A DNA stretch of 33,731 bases from Chthoniobacteraceae bacterium (GCA_947476045.1 CANJNZ010000051.1:1-33731), one strand, 5' to 3'; counted from the stretch's first letter, positions 7,196-17,694 are shown. Translations and numbers: made by a program. The notes: generated by a model not told the origin, from the sequence alone.

Positions 7196-8083
7196 ATGGG
7201 CGCGAATACCCGCGACATCCGCCGACGCATCAAGTCGGTCAAGAATACCTCGCAAATCACCAAGGCGATGCAAATGGTCGCTGCGGCAAAGATGCGCAAG
7301 GCGCAGCTTCGTGCGCTCAGCGGTCGCCCCTACGCCGAGGAGCTTGCAAAAATGCTCGCCGCACTCGCGCAGGCTGGCGGCAGCACCGAGCTGCATCCGC
7401 TTTTGCAGGAGCGCAAAGAGGTAAAGCGCGAACTCGTGCTCGTCATCAGCACGGACAAGGGGCTTTGCGGCGCGCTGAACACCAACCTCCTCCGCGAAGT
7501 CGGTAAGTTCGATCCCGCAACAACCACCTTTGTCTCCATCGGCAGAAAGGGCGCCCAATTCCTCGGACGTCTCAAGCGCGACCTCGCGGCTGAGTTTGAG
7601 TTGAAGGAAGCGTTCACTTTCCTCGAAAGCAAACAGGCGTCCAAATTCGTCATGGAGAAATTCCTCTCCGGCGAAGTGGACAAGGTCAGCGTCGCCTACA
7701 CCGACTACATCAGCACCATCAACCAAAAGCCCACCGTGCGCGTCATCCTGCCGGTGACGAACTTCGAGTTGAGCGAACTCGAAGGCGAACACGGCACCCG
7801 GAAAGTCGAAGCTGCCGCCAACACGACCGAGTATCTTTTTGAACCCAGCGCCGGCGGCGTCCTCGCAGGGCTCGTCCCGCATTACATCAACTTCGCCGTG
7901 TATCAGATGGTGCTCGAAAGCCGCGCCTCCGAGCACAGCGCGCGCATGGTCGCCATGAAAAACGCGACCGACAACGCCAAGCAACTCATCAAAGATCTCA
8001 CCCTCGAATACAACAAGGTGCGCCAGGCGGCGATCACCACAGAACTTCTCGAAATCACCACAGCGCAAATGGCGCTCGGCTAA
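7196..8083 (+). CDS. atpG: ATP synthase F1 subunit gamma
   Basis: Central rotor shaft that turns inside the alpha/beta hexamer. The N-terminal helix has the usual form (TRDIRRRIKSVKNTSQITKAM, at residues 5-25) followed by VAAAKMRKAQ. The C-terminal helix ends in NKVRQAAITTELLEITTAQMAL, the conserved partner strand of the coiled coil. LVLVISTDKGLCGALNTNL (about 81-99) is the conserved Rossmann-like segment. The 295-residue length is normal. It starts 6 bases after the atpA stop, so translation is probably coupled; no Shine-Dalgarno sequence is seen in the gap. Confidence 0.97.
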   Translation: MGANTRDIRRRIKSVKNTSQITKAMQMVAAAKMRKAQLRALSGRPYAEELAKMLAALAQAGGSTELHPLLQERKEVKRELVLVISTDKGLCGALNTNLLREVGKFDPATTTFVSIGRKGAQFLGRLKRDLAAEFELKEAFTFLESKQASKFVMEKFLSGEVDKVSVAYTDYISTINQKPTVRVILPVTNFELSELEGEHGTRKVEAAANTTEYLFEPSAGGVLAGLVPHYINFAVYQMVLESRASEHSARMVAMKNATDNAKQLIKDLTLEYNKVRQAAITTELLEITTAQMALG

Positions 8084-9511
<1,428 letters not shown>

Positions 9512-9529
9512 AGCGGCACCCACACGAAA

Positions 9530-9946
9530 ATGGCAGCTACACTTCGCCTCGAAATCGTCACTCCTGAAGCGCGCGCGTATAGCGACGACGTTGAACTCGT
9601 CGTGCTTCCCGCCGTCGAGGGCGAGATGGGCGTGTATCCGCAGCACATCCCGCTCATCACACAGCTCAAGCCCGGCGAACTTGTCGTCACCAAAGGCGGT
9701 AAACAAATCGCGCTGGCTGTCGGCGAAGGCTTCGTCGAAGTCACAGGCGAAAAAGTGAGCGTGCTCGTGGATATGGCGTTGCAGGAATCCGAGATCGACG
9801 AAAAAGCAGTCGAGGAAGCCATCGCACGCGCCGAGGCTCGCTTGAAAGAGCAGCATGTCGGCGACGAAGAGGCTGCACTCGTGCAAGCCGCCATCGCGAA
9901 ATCCCTCGCGCAGCTTCACGTCAAGCGTCGCCGCCGCAATATCTAG
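9530..9946 (+). CDS. atpC: ATP synthase F1 subunit epsilon
   Basis: Rotor subunit at the foot of gamma that also modulates ATP hydrolysis. The N-terminal beta-sandwich (about 1-88) has the typical LRLEIVTPEARAYSDDVELVVLP and the GEMGVYPQHIPLIT loop (shown in short; positions 5-45). The C-terminal part (about 89-138) is a helical hairpin rich in Glu and Ala and could give an extended inhibitory arm. It is the last gene of the operon. No convincing terminator is seen between its stop and the def start. Confidence 0.95.
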   Translation: MAATLRLEIVTPEARAYSDDVELVVLPAVEGEMGVYPQHIPLITQLKPGELVVTKGGKQIALAVGEGFVEVTGEKVSVLVDMALQESEIDEKAVEEAIARAEARLKEQHVGDEEAALVQAAIAKSLAQLHVKRRRRNI

Positions 9947-10002
9947 CCGACGCACTTTTCACTCGCCCCCTGCGCTTGCTCTCGGGCATACGCGATGCCG
10001 AT

Positions 10003-10557
10003 ATGGTCCTCGAAATCGTCAAATACGGAAATCCTGTTCTCCGCGCCAAAGGTGCGGAAGTGGGCGAAGCGGATGACCGTTTGCGCAAGCTCGCCGATGA
10101 CATGATCGAGACGATGGAAGCCGCCAACGGCGTCGGCCTCGCTGCGCAACAGATCGGCGTTCCCATCCAACTTGCAGTCATTGACGTGAGCGATGTCGAA
10201 GATCGCCCCAGCGAAATGTTCGTGGATGGTAAGCAGGTGGATTTCGAGGCTTTCATGCCCATGATTTTGCTAAACCCTGTGCTCGAACTTGGCAAAGAAA
10301 CCGAGGATGGGACCGAGGGATGTCTGAGCTTTCCGGAAACCACCGGCGACATCACCCGCTCACTACGCGTGAAAGTAAAAGCCAAAACCCTCGACGGAAA
10401 ACCGCTCGATTTCGAAGCCACCGGCCTACTCTCCCGCGCCCTACAGCACGAAGTAGATCACCTCCACGGCATCCTCTTCATTGACCGCATGAACGCCGCC
10501 TCCCGCGCCAGCATCTCCGGCAAATTGAAGCGCCTCCAAAAAGCCGCGCGGAGCTAA
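10003..10557 (+). CDS. def: Peptide deformylase
   Basis: Removes the formyl group from the initiator methionine of new proteins. All three family motifs are present: GVGLAAQQ (43-50), EGCLSF (105-110) with metal ligand Cys107, and HEVDH (149-153) with metal ligands His149 and His153 and catalytic Glu150. The ATG at 10003 gives MVLEIVKYGNPVLR, the conserved start; an upstream TTG would add nine residues. The product has 184 residues. The stretch at 64-86 is longer than in compact deformylases. It lies 56 bases after atpC on the same strand, and its last four bases overlap convergent rodA. Confidence 0.96.
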   Translation: MVLEIVKYGNPVLRAKGAEVGEADDRLRKLADDMIETMEAANGVGLAAQQIGVPIQLAVIDVSDVEDRPSEMFVDGKQVDFEAFMPMILLNPVLELGKETEDGTEGCLSFPETTGDITRSLRVKVKAKTLDGKPLDFEATGLLSRALQHEVDHLHGILFIDRMNAASRASISGKLKRLQKAARS

Positions 10558-11681
10558 ACGCCTCGCGGCACTTCAACTTCCTGCTGCCGGTGAACCCACA
10601 CACTGTTCACCAACCCCAGTGCAAACATGATCATCAGCACAAACGTGCCGCCGTAACTGATGAGCGGCAGCGGCAGACCAGTGATGGGCATCAGCGCAAT
10701 AGTCATCCCCACGTTTTGATAAACGTGGAAAAATATCTGTGCGGTGAACCCGCCGACAATCAGCAGTCCGAACGGTTCATTCGAGCGCAAGGCCGTTAGC
10801 AGACACGCCACAAGCATCACCCCAAACGCCCCAATCACTGCAACGCCGCCGATGAAACCATGCTGCTCGGCAATGGTCGTAAAAATGTAGTCCGTGTGTG
10901 CCACCGTAGGTGCGATGAGATTCATTTCGAGTTGTGTTCCCGGTGCCTTGAATCCTTTTCCGCCCAGCCCCGCCGAGCCGATTGCAATCAACGATTGATT
11001 CACAGCGTAGCTGGATTTCTGCGGATCCACATCAGGATCCATGAAAGTCACGATGCGGTCGCGCTGATACGGCTTGAGTCCGAAATTGATCACCAGCGGC
11101 AACATCGTCAACCCAGCGAGCAGCACCGCAACCATCCAGCGTTTCGGTAAACTACCCAGCCATAGCATCGTGAGGATCACCGGCAGCCATACGACCGTCA
11201 TTCCAAAATCCGGCTGCTTTAAAATGAGCACCATCGTCGGGCCGATGATGATTCCCGTGCAAGCCAGCTTCAGAATCGGGTGCCAGCTTTTCGCTACGGC
11301 TAGAAACAACCCCACCACCAAAACACCCGAGACCAAAGCCAACTGCGAAGGCTGAAACACACCGATTCCAGGCAGGCGCAACCAGCAAGTCGCGCCACCT
11401 GCTTTCACACCCATGTGCGTGTAAGTGAGTGCGACCAGTGCAATGCTCACCAGATACATCGGAACAGCGATCCAGCGCACCCAGCGATAATCCACCAGCG
11501 TCACGACGAGGAAAATCACAAGCCCGATGCCCACCCACTTCGCCTGCATCTGCCAATAGTGCTCCTCGGGGCGGAGGTAGGACGCGCCGTGGATGAAAAG
11601 AATCCCCGCCAGCGAGATCACGATCACACTGGCAAAGAGAAGCCAGTTCATACCCAGCAATTTTCGGAGAAAAGGTGTCAT
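10554..11681 (-). CDS. rodA: RodA-family SEDS protein (rod shape / lateral wall polymerase)
   Basis: SEDS-family peptidoglycan glycosyltransferase that acts with a class B PBP in the elongation machinery at the inner membrane. About ten hydrophobic segments are visible over 375 residues. RodA-specific landmarks: KQPDFGM (155-161), PYQRDRIVTFMDPDVDP (204-220), HTDYIF (262-267) with the catalytic-type Asp264, and the MPITGLPLPLISYGG block near the C-terminus. Unusually, the TM4 motif that normally reads QPSE..K reads QPSQLAL here, so the conserved Glu and Lys are Gln113 and Leu116. No PBP2, mreB or mreC is nearby. The gene converges on def with a 4-base overlap (CTAA). Confidence 0.92.
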   Translation of the reverse strand: MTPFLRKLLGMNWLLFASVIVISLAGILFIHGASYLRPEEHYWQMQAKWVGIGLVIFLVVTLVDYRWVRWIAVPMYLVSIALVALTYTHMGVKAGGATCWLRLPGIGVFQPSQLALVSGVLVVGLFLAVAKSWHPILKLACTGIIIGPTMVLILKQPDFGMTVVWLPVILTMLWLGSLPKRWMVAVLLAGLTMLPLVINFGLKPYQRDRIVTFMDPDVDPQKSSYAVNQSLIAIGSAGLGGKGFKAPGTQLEMNLIAPTVAHTDYIFTTIAEQHGFIGGVAVIGAFGVMLVACLLTALRSNEPFGLLIVGGFTAQIFFHVYQNVGMTIALMPITGLPLPLISYGGTFVLMIMFALGLVNSVWVHRQQEVEVPRGV

Positions 11682-11721
11682 GCGACGAAACTATGAAGGC
11701 AGCGTGGGCGATATTGCAGCA

Positions 11722-12510
11722 TCACGCAAACTTCGGCACCGCCGCCAGCAGCTTCCGCGTGTATTCGTGCTGGGGATTTTCGTAAATCTGATCCGCCGGA
11801 GCGCTTTCCACGATCTTTCCATGATACATCACCAGCACGTGATCGCTGATGTGCTCAACCACCGCCAAATCATGCGCGATGAAAAGATAAGTCAGCCCGA
11901 GCTGCTCCTGCAGGTCCTGCAACAGATTCACGATTTGTGCCTGCACGCTCACATCTAGGGCACTCACCGGCTCGTCGCACACTATGAATTTCGGCTCCAC
12001 CGCCAGCGCCCGTGCGATGCCGATGCGCTGTCTCTGCCCGCCGCTGAACTCATGCGGATAGCGCTCCATCATTTCCGGTTTCAGCCCCACCTTCCGCAAC
12101 AAGTCCGCCACACGCGATCTGCGCTCATCGCGATTCATCGCAGGAAAATGAATCTCCAGCGCCTCGCCGATGATTTGAAAAATCGAAAGCCTCGGATTCA
12201 GCGAACCAAACGGGTCCTGAAAAATCATCTGCATCCTCCGCCGGTAGCTGCGGAACTCTCCCTCGCTTAAAGGAAGAATCGAATTCCCCTCGTAAATGAC
12301 CTCGCCCGCTGTCGCCGGAATCAACTTCAGCAACGCGCGGCCAATGGTCGTCTTCCCACTCCCGCTCTCGCCCACAAGTCCCACCGTCGTCCCCGGTTCG
12401 ATGGAGAAACTCACATCATCCACCGCCTTCACATCGTCAGTATGACGACGGAAAATCCCCGTGCGAATCGGGAACCAGACTTTGAGATTGCGAACTTCGA
12501 GAAGCGGCAC
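11722..12510 (-). CDS. ABC transporter ATP-binding protein, OppF/DppF-like
   Basis: ATPase subunit of an oligopeptide/dipeptide-type ABC importer. It has a Walker A motif GESGSGKTT, a Q-loop in [13 protein letters not shown], the signature [14 protein letters not shown], a Walker [10 protein letters not shown], and the switch His in FIAHDLAVV. The C-terminal extension [17 protein letters not shown] is typical of the OppF/DppF group. I chose GTG 12510, 10 bases after AAGGA, because homologous proteins start at LLEVRNL; GTG 12576 would add 22 unconserved residues. No permease or binding protein is adjacent, so it is an orphan here. Its substrate cannot be told; muropeptides are possible given the neighbouring amidase. 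Confidence 0.88.
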   Translation of the reverse strand: MPLLEVRNLKVWFPIRTGIFRRHTDDVKAVDDVSFSIEPGTTVGLVGESGSGKTTIGRALLKLIPATAGEVIYEGNSILPLSEGEFRSYRRRMQMIFQDPFGSLNPRLSIFQIIGEALEIHFPAMNRDERRSRVADLLRKVGLKPEMMERYPHEFSGGQRQRIGIARALAVEPKFIVCDEPVSALDVSVQAQIVNLLQDLQEQLGLTYLFIAHDLAVVEHISDHVLVMYHGKIVESAPADQIYENPQHEYTRKLLAAVPKFA

Positions 12511-12640
12511 GCGCCGTGTGTCCTTCGTAGCCGCCGCTCTGTCAAGACAGGCGAGATAAACAACTTTCCGCGACACTTCTCCAGAGCACCTATTTCTAAA
12601 CCCGGGGACGTAATTCTAGCGATGCGTGGATAAATCACGA

Positions 12641-13492
12641 CTACGAACCAGCCGATTGCTCGCGCTGATACGCCGCCACTCCTTCAGCAATCGCCGTGGC
12701 CAGTCGTTCGCGATAATCCGGAAGCGCGAGCTTCTTCGCTTCGCGCGGATTGTTTAAAAAACCACCCTCCACAAGAACGGCAGCACACCTCGTGTAGCGA
12801 ACCACTGCGAGATCCCGCGCCTTCGCCCCGCGATCCGTGATGTCGAGTCCGATGACCACTGCACCCTGCACACAATGCGCAAATGCAAACCCGTTATCCG
12901 CAGGCGGCGGCTCGTGCCTTCGTTTAAACATTCTCGCGATGCTCCATCCCTCACTCGCAGCGACTTTATCCGTCGCGTAAAAAGTCTCCACACCATCGCC
13001 CGCCGCAGTCGTGTTGTCGTTGAAATGAATGCTCACAAACAGTGCACGCGGAATCGCATTCGCAACCTGCGCGCGGTCGAACAACTCCACAAACGTGTCA
13101 TCCCTCCGCGTGAGCACGACCGGAAAGCCACGCGCACGGAGCTGCCGCTCCAGCCGCAGTGCCGTATCGAGCGCGAGGTCCTTTTCACGCAGTCCGTTGC
13201 GAAAAGCACCCCCATCGCGCCCGCCATGCCCTGCATCCACAACGACCGTTGGCAGTGTTCGATTCGGTGGCAAAAACACACCCGGCTCGTCCATGCCGAG
13301 CGGAATGAGCAGTGCCACACCCGCGAGAAACAGCACGAGACCGAGCAGAGGCAGCCACGTCGCCAATTTGCGCCAGCGCGAAGGCCCGGAAGATTTCGGA
13401 GGAGGAGTGACCGGCTTCGGCGCGAAGAGCGGCAAGTCGGCGAGTTCTGACGACTCGCTGCTTTGTTTCAATGCTGGTGGCTTGGGCTCCAA
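12641..13492 (-). CDS. N-acetylmuramoyl-L-alanine amidase, membrane-anchored
   Basis: Zinc amidase (Amidase_3 fold) that cuts the amide bond between MurNAc and the stem peptide. Order: a cytoplasmic Pro/Ser-rich segment (1-44), one membrane helix (about 45-66), then the periplasmic catalytic domain (80-276). Zinc ligands are visible as His89 (DAGHGGRDGG), Glu103 (LREKDLAL) and His156 (VSIHFND), and catalytic Glu242 is in LVEGGFLNNP. The length is 283. No SPOR, AMIN or LysM domain is present. It lies 45 bases downstream of the FlgD-Ig-like gene and upstream of the ABC ATPase and rodA on the same strand, a plausible cell-wall cluster. Confidence 0.93.
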   Translation of the reverse strand: MEPKPPALKQSSESSELADLPLFAPKPVTPPPKSSGPSRWRKLATWLPLLGLVLFLAGVALLIPLGMDEPGVFLPPNRTLPTVVVDAGHGGRDGGAFRNGLREKDLALDTALRLERQLRARGFPVVLTRRDDTFVELFDRAQVANAIPRALFVSIHFNDNTTAAGDGVETFYATDKVAASEGWSIARMFKRRHEPPPADNGFAFAHCVQGAVVIGLDITDRGAKARDLAVVRYTRCAAVLVEGGFLNNPREAKKLALPDYRERLATAIAEGVAAYQREQSAGS

Positions 13493-13537
13493 ACGGCTGC
13501 ACTATGCACACAATCGCGCGTTACGCGAGCAAAGCGC

Positions 13538-14824
13538 TCACTGTTTCTTCGCCTCGGCGGGCGCGCGCAGCGTGTATTCACCTGCGTCAAAAGCCATCAT
13601 GTTCGCAGGCTTGCCGAGCTTGAATTCTTCGACCACCGCGCCGTCACTTTGGAAAAGCACGAGCGCATCGCCCTCGCGCAACAACGCCGCCCATTTCAAC
13701 TGCGGCGTTTCGCTGAGATGCGTGAGCAGAAGTCCGTCCGTCGTCTTCAAAAGCGCGCCCTTTTCATCCGTGCCCGCTTGCAGACGAATCTCGGTCTTTG
13801 CGTTTTGCAACAGCGTGTTGGCCTTCGTCTGCACCTTCACCTCCGGCGCAGGCTGCACCGGCTCCTTGCGACCGAGTTCGGCGGTGACTGCGGCGAATGT
13901 GTCGCTGCTCACAATGCGTTTTTGATAAACCGTCTTCCACGTCGAGACAGGCTCCTTCCCCTCACCTTCCGCGATGGGCGGCGACTCTGCACCCTTCGCA
14001 GCAACAAGCACCAGCGAACGCAGACGCTGCTCGTGTTCGTTTTCATCCAGCAAAAAAATCGTCTCGTTCCAATGCGATGCCGCGATCTGTTTGGGCGCTG
14101 GTTCGCCCTTCGCATAAGCGAGACGCCGCACAAATTCCCCCTCCGCCGAATACGCACGCACCTCGCGCCCGGCGGGGCTTTCCACAATCGCCCAAACATG
14201 CCCGCCGCGCCCGACACTCGCGGCAACTGCACGCTCCCCTTCACCCAACGCGACGGCATGCATCGCGTCCCCTTTGCCTACGAAAAGTTTTCCGTCCGCG
14301 ACCGATGCAGCGACTTCGATCTTCGGCGGCCCGGCACCCTCCTTCGCGAGATTCCAGCCGAGCGTCTGCTCTTTTCCGTCCATGCCACGGAGGACGATGT
14401 TGATGTTGTCGCGCCCGTCATTCTTCACCGCGAGCACACGGGTGATGCGCGGCGAATCATCGCCCTTCATCCAGTCGTTGCAGTGAAATGCAACACCATC
14501 GATGGCAAGGTCACCGACCATCCAGCCGCGCGCCGAGTATTTTCCCGGCGGAAGCGGCTGGCCCGCATCGTCGCGCCCATCCCATCGCGTGATGAACCCA
14601 TTCAGGCCAACGACAAAATCCTTTTGTGTAGCCTCGCGATGCAGTGTGCGCACCAGCTTCCCCCCGCCATCGTAAATGCCGAGACTCACAGTTCCCTCCA
14701 ACGGCGGCGGAAGAAATGTGATCTGAACCCCCTCCTTTTTCTGCGGCGGCGGAGCGTCCTCCTGCGCAAAAACAGGGAGCACCAGCGCGAGGAATGCAAA
14801 AAGTATGGCGATGCGATTACGCAT
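13538..14824 (-). CDS. Secreted protein with FlgD Ig-like domain
   Basis: Function unknown. The ATG at 14824 gives a clean signal peptide (MRNRIAILFAFLALVLPVFA, cut before QED). Residues about 40-105 fit a FlgD Ig-like domain: VSLGIYDGGGKLVRTL, then W-D-G-R-D-D-A-G-Q-P-L-P-P-G-K-Y. The rest (105-428) has short beta-rich segments with repeated DGKL/VGKG-like patterns that could be an irregular beta-propeller; this is only an impression. No catalytic motif or membrane anchor is seen. Upstream in-frame starts (to 14896) would hide the signal peptide. It is first in a minus-strand series leading to the amidase. Confidence 0.72.
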   Translation of the reverse strand: MRNRIAILFAFLALVLPVFAQEDAPPPQKKEGVQITFLPPPLEGTVSLGIYDGGGKLVRTLHREATQKDFVVGLNGFITRWDGRDDAGQPLPPGKYSARGWMVGDLAIDGVAFHCNDWMKGDDSPRITRVLAVKNDGRDNINIVLRGMDGKEQTLGWNLAKEGAGPPKIEVAASVADGKLFVGKGDAMHAVALGEGERAVAASVGRGGHVWAIVESPAGREVRAYSAEGEFVRRLAYAKGEPAPKQIAASHWNETIFLLDENEHEQRLRSLVLVAAKGAESPPIAEGEGKEPVSTWKTVYQKRIVSSDTFAAVTAELGRKEPVQPAPEVKVQTKANTLLQNAKTEIRLQAGTDEKGALLKTTDGLLLTHLSETPQLKWAALLREGDALVLFQSDGAVVEEFKLGKPANMMAFDAGEYTLRAPAEAKKQ

Positions 14825-15041
14825 AAATGCGCCAATCAAGGCGCAGGCGGAGACTGCCCCGCCTTTCGCATTTTTCCAAGAACTCTGTCTCCACACTCCG
14901 CAGCCGCAAAAACTGCTTACTGCCGCTTGAAACTCAGCCGATGTTCACGCGTGCGACCTGCGTTGTTAAGTTGTATATAGCGCACAAGCCCTAAGGAGAA
15001 TGCTGCTTTTTGGTCAGCAGAAATGAAATTTAGTTTGGAAG

Positions 15042-15419
15042 CTAATCTATGGGCCCAGACTTTACGCCAGAAACGAACTCAACAATACTGCGAAAGAATG
15101 CCGCTATGCTGAGTCCCCCAAGAATCCACATGGCCACGACAGCTTGGCCAACAACAACAAACTGACCTTTCCACTGAAAAAGTAGATAAGCAATAAACAC
15201 GACAATGCCTATTAAGGAAAATACGAGCGTAATTACTGCACGCTGACGGATGGCACGCGCCCTCGATTTAAGTGCAAGAGAATGGATTTTCTCGACTTCG
15301 TCACCAGTCAGTCTGTGCTTTTCGTTCAACCACTCGATAATTTCGCGCTTGCTGGCTCCCCAATAGACTTTGGAATCCACCTGCTTTTGAAGCATCTGGC
15401 GCATTTCATCGGATGTCAT
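15042..15419 (-). CDS. Hypothetical protein with two TM helices
   Basis: Not recognised. It has 125 residues. Residues 1-60 are soluble, charged and helical, with KREIIEWLNEKH and LTGDEVEKIHSLAL suggesting a small helical domain. Two membrane helices follow (about 62-82 and 89-110), then a short tail. GTGAAG precedes the ATG closely. It starts 24 bases after the gnd stop on the same strand, so it is probably co-transcribed with gnd; no functional link to the pentose phosphate pathway is evident. Confidence 0.65.
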   Translation of the reverse strand: MTSDEMRQMLQKQVDSKVYWGASKREIIEWLNEKHRLTGDEVEKIHSLALKSRARAIRQRAVITLVFSLIGIVVFIAYLLFQWKGQFVVVGQAVVAMWILGGLSIAAFFRSIVEFVSGVKSGPID

Positions 15420-15443
15420 AACTTCACATGGGCAGTTATTTTT

Positions 15444-16862
15444 CTACGAAAGCCAGTCGTAGTGGAAGAACTGGCCGGCGGGTTTGTCGGTGCGCTCGAA
15501 GGTGTGTGCTCCGAAGTAGTCGCGCTGGGCTTGCAGAAGATTCGCGGGGAGGTTTGCGGAGCGGTAGCTGTCGAAGTAGGCGAGCGCGCTGCTGAAGCCG
15601 GGGACTGCGATGCCGTATTCGATGGCGGTGGTGACGGCGATGCGCCAGTTGGCCTGCGTGCGGTTGAGGATGTCGGCGAAGAATGGATCGAGCACGAGGT
15701 TTTTGAGGGCGGGGTTCTTTTTGTAGGCCTCGGTGATGCGGTTGAGGAAGCGTGCGCGGATGATGCAGCCGCCGCGCCAGATGCTGGCGATGTCCTCGAA
15801 GTTGAGGTTCCAATTATAGAGGGCGCTGGCTGCGCCGAGTTGCACCATGCCTTGTGCGTAGCTGATGATTTTTGATGCGTAGAGTGCGTCGCGCACGGCT
15901 TCGATGAATTTGGCGCGGTCGCCGGTGAAGGGTTTTGGCGCGGGGCCTTTGAGCACGGCGCTGGCGGCGACGCGCTGGTCTTTGATCGAGGAAAGGATGC
16001 GGGCCTCGACGGCGCTGCCGATGACGCTGAGCGGGACGCCCATTTCGACGGCGTGTCCGACGGTCCATTTGCCGGTGCCTTTTTGCCCTGCTTTGTCGAG
16101 GACGATGTCCACGACGGCCTTGCCGGTTTCGGGGTCTTTCTTTGTGAAGATCTTCGAGGTGATTTCGATGAGGAAGCTGTCGAGTTCGCCTTTGTTCCAG
16201 TCGGTGAAAATTTGCGCGAACTCGTCGGCGCTCGGATTCAGCGCGGCTTTCAAAATGGCGTAGCCTTCGCAGATGAGCTGCATGTCGCCGTATTCGATCC
16301 CGTTGTGCGCCATCTTCACGTAGTGGCCCGCGCCGTCCGGCCCCATGTGGCGGCAGCACGGCTCGCCCTCGGCGACTGCGGCGATCTTCGTGTAAATTGG
16401 CGCGAGCGACGCCCAGCCTTCCTTCGAGCCGCCGGGCATGATGCTCGGGCCTTTGAGCGCGCCTTCTTCACCGCCGGAGACTCCGACGCCGAAGAAATGG
16501 ATGCCTTTTTCCTTGAGTGCTTTTTCGCGGCGCTGTGTGTCGGTCCAGAGCGAGTTGCCGCCGTCAATGATGACGTCGCCGGGCTCCAGCAGCGGGACGA
16601 GTTGATCAATCACCGCATCCACGGGCGCGCCTGCTTTCACCATGATCTGTGCGCGGCGGGGGCGTTTGAGTGCGCCGACGAAATCTTTGAGCGTCTTCGC
16701 GAATACAAAGTTTTTTCCTTTTCCGCGCCCGGCTTCAAACGCGTCAACGACGCTCGTGGTGCGGTTGAAAACGGCGACGTGAAAGCCGCGGGATTCCATG
16801 TTCAGGACGAGGTTTTCGCCCATCACGGCGAGGCCAATCAGGCCGATGTCACAGGTGCTCAT
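15444..16862 (-). CDS. gnd: 6-phosphogluconate dehydrogenase, decarboxylating
   Basis: Cytoplasmic pentose-phosphate enzyme that oxidises 6-phosphogluconate to ribulose 5-phosphate and CO2 with reduction of NADP. The N-terminal Rossmann fold begins [19 protein letters not shown], followed by VFNRT (31-35), a loop usual for NADP specificity. The substrate region shows DGGNSLW (100-106), [19 protein letters not shown] (127-145) and [13 protein letters not shown] (183-195), with the catalytic Lys183 and Glu190. The C-terminal all-helical domain is intact, and the protein ends FFHYDWLS. The 472-residue length is standard for the long dimeric form. The ATG at 16862 has no Shine-Dalgarno sequence. 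Confidence 0.97.
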   Translation of the reverse strand: MSTCDIGLIGLAVMGENLVLNMESRGFHVAVFNRTTSVVDAFEAGRGKGKNFVFAKTLKDFVGALKRPRRAQIMVKAGAPVDAVIDQLVPLLEPGDVIIDGGNSLWTDTQRREKALKEKGIHFFGVGVSGGEEGALKGPSIMPGGSKEGWASLAPIYTKIAAVAEGEPCCRHMGPDGAGHYVKMAHNGIEYGDMQLICEGYAILKAALNPSADEFAQIFTDWNKGELDSFLIEITSKIFTKKDPETGKAVVDIVLDKAGQKGTGKWTVGHAVEMGVPLSVIGSAVEARILSSIKDQRVAASAVLKGPAPKPFTGDRAKFIEAVRDALYASKIISYAQGMVQLGAASALYNWNLNFEDIASIWRGGCIIRARFLNRITEAYKKNPALKNLVLDPFFADILNRTQANWRIAVTTAIEYGIAVPGFSSALAYFDSYRSANLPANLLQAQRDYFGAHTFERTDKPAGQFFHYDWLS

Positions 16863-16992
16863 AGTGGTGTTGTTTTGGTGTTTGAGTTGTAGAAATTTGC
16901 GACAACCCCGTGCCGCCCGGATCTTGGAAAGAGTTGTGAGACTGTGTCAGGCGGGTTTCCTTGGCAAGCGTGTGGTGCGGGAGCGGAACGGC

Positions 16993-17001
16993 TGCGATAA
17001 T
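16993..17001 (+). promoter_or_regulatory. Possible extended -10 promoter for pgsA
   Basis: TGCGATAAT fits an extended -10 element (TG, one base, GATAAT), 57 bases before the pgsA ATG, in the 196-base divergent gap between gnd and pgsA. No matching -35 is seen at the usual distance, so this is a weak call. Confidence 0.3.
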
Positions 17002-17058
17002 CTTTCAATTCCGTGGTTCTAGTTTGCGGCGATTCGTGATTGATGTGGCGTGCCACCG

Positions 17059-17685
17059 ATGAATTTACCCAACAAGCTGACTGTTTCGCGCTTTGTGATG
17101 ACAGGTATTTTCGTGGGCTGCATGGCTGTCGGCGAAGAGTATGATGTGTTGCACGCGCCGGGACGCGCGGAGGGTTGGAATTTCGCCTACACTGCGGCGC
17201 TGCTGCTCTTCCTCGCGGCGGTGGTGACGGATTTTCTCGATGGAGAGATCGCCCGGCGGCGGGGGCTGGAGACCAATTTCGGCAAGCTGATGGATCCGCT
17301 GGCGGACAAGGTGATGATGGCGGCGGGGTTCATCACGCTGGTGCCGTTGAAGGCGATTCCGGCGTGGGTGGTGATTTGCATCATCAGCCGGGAATTTCTC
17401 ATCACAGGGCTGCGCCTCGTGGCGACGAGCAAGGGGATTGTCCTGCCTGCGGAAAAAATCGGGAAGCACAAGACGGCATGGCAGATGGTGACCGTGAGCT
17501 ATTTTCTGCTGCTGCTCTCGTTGATGGAGTTTCAGCGCGCGGGCATCGATCTCCACGCGAAAGAATGGTGGTGGCCTGTGTGGCGCTACGGCGGATGGAC
17601 GCTCGCAGGCGTGGCGCTAGCGCTGACGCTTTACTCGGGCCTCGGCTATTTGTGGAGGCATCGCGATCTCATCGCGGAGGAATAG
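17059..17685 (+). CDS. pgsA: CDP-diacylglycerol-glycerol-3-phosphate 3-phosphatidyltransferase (PgsA-like)
   Basis: Inner-membrane enzyme of the CDP-alcohol phosphotransferase family, which makes phosphatidylglycerol phosphate. The family motif is complete: Asp58, Asp61-Gly62, Ala65-Arg66, Gly75, Asp79 and Asp83 (in DFLDGEIARRRG and GKLMDPLADK). The ATG at 17059 gives MNLPNKLTVSR, the classic PgsA start; GTG 17050 would add three residues. Several hydrophobic segments span 208 residues. A loop of about 15 residues after the first helix (EEYDVLHAPGRAEGW) is longer than usual. Another CDP-alcohol acceptor cannot be excluded, but the N-terminus favours PgsA. A short inverted repeat GTGGC-GT-GCCAC (17045-17056) sits where a ribosome binding site would be. 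Confidence 0.88.
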   Translation: MNLPNKLTVSRFVMTGIFVGCMAVGEEYDVLHAPGRAEGWNFAYTAALLLFLAAVVTDFLDGEIARRRGLETNFGKLMDPLADKVMMAAGFITLVPLKAIPAWVVICIISREFLITGLRLVATSKGIVLPAEKIGKHKTAWQMVTVSYFLLLLSLMEFQRAGIDLHAKEWWWPVWRYGGWTLAGVALALTLYSGLGYLWRHRDLIAEE

Positions 17686-17694
17686 TGCGAATTT

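Noticed and set aside
5957-8068. A 703-codon open frame on the minus strand
   Set aside because: Antisense to atpA and atpG; no recognisable domain.
13463-14980. A 505-codon plus-strand frame
   Set aside because: Antisense to the FlgD-Ig-like gene, which has a clear signal peptide and domain on the minus strand.
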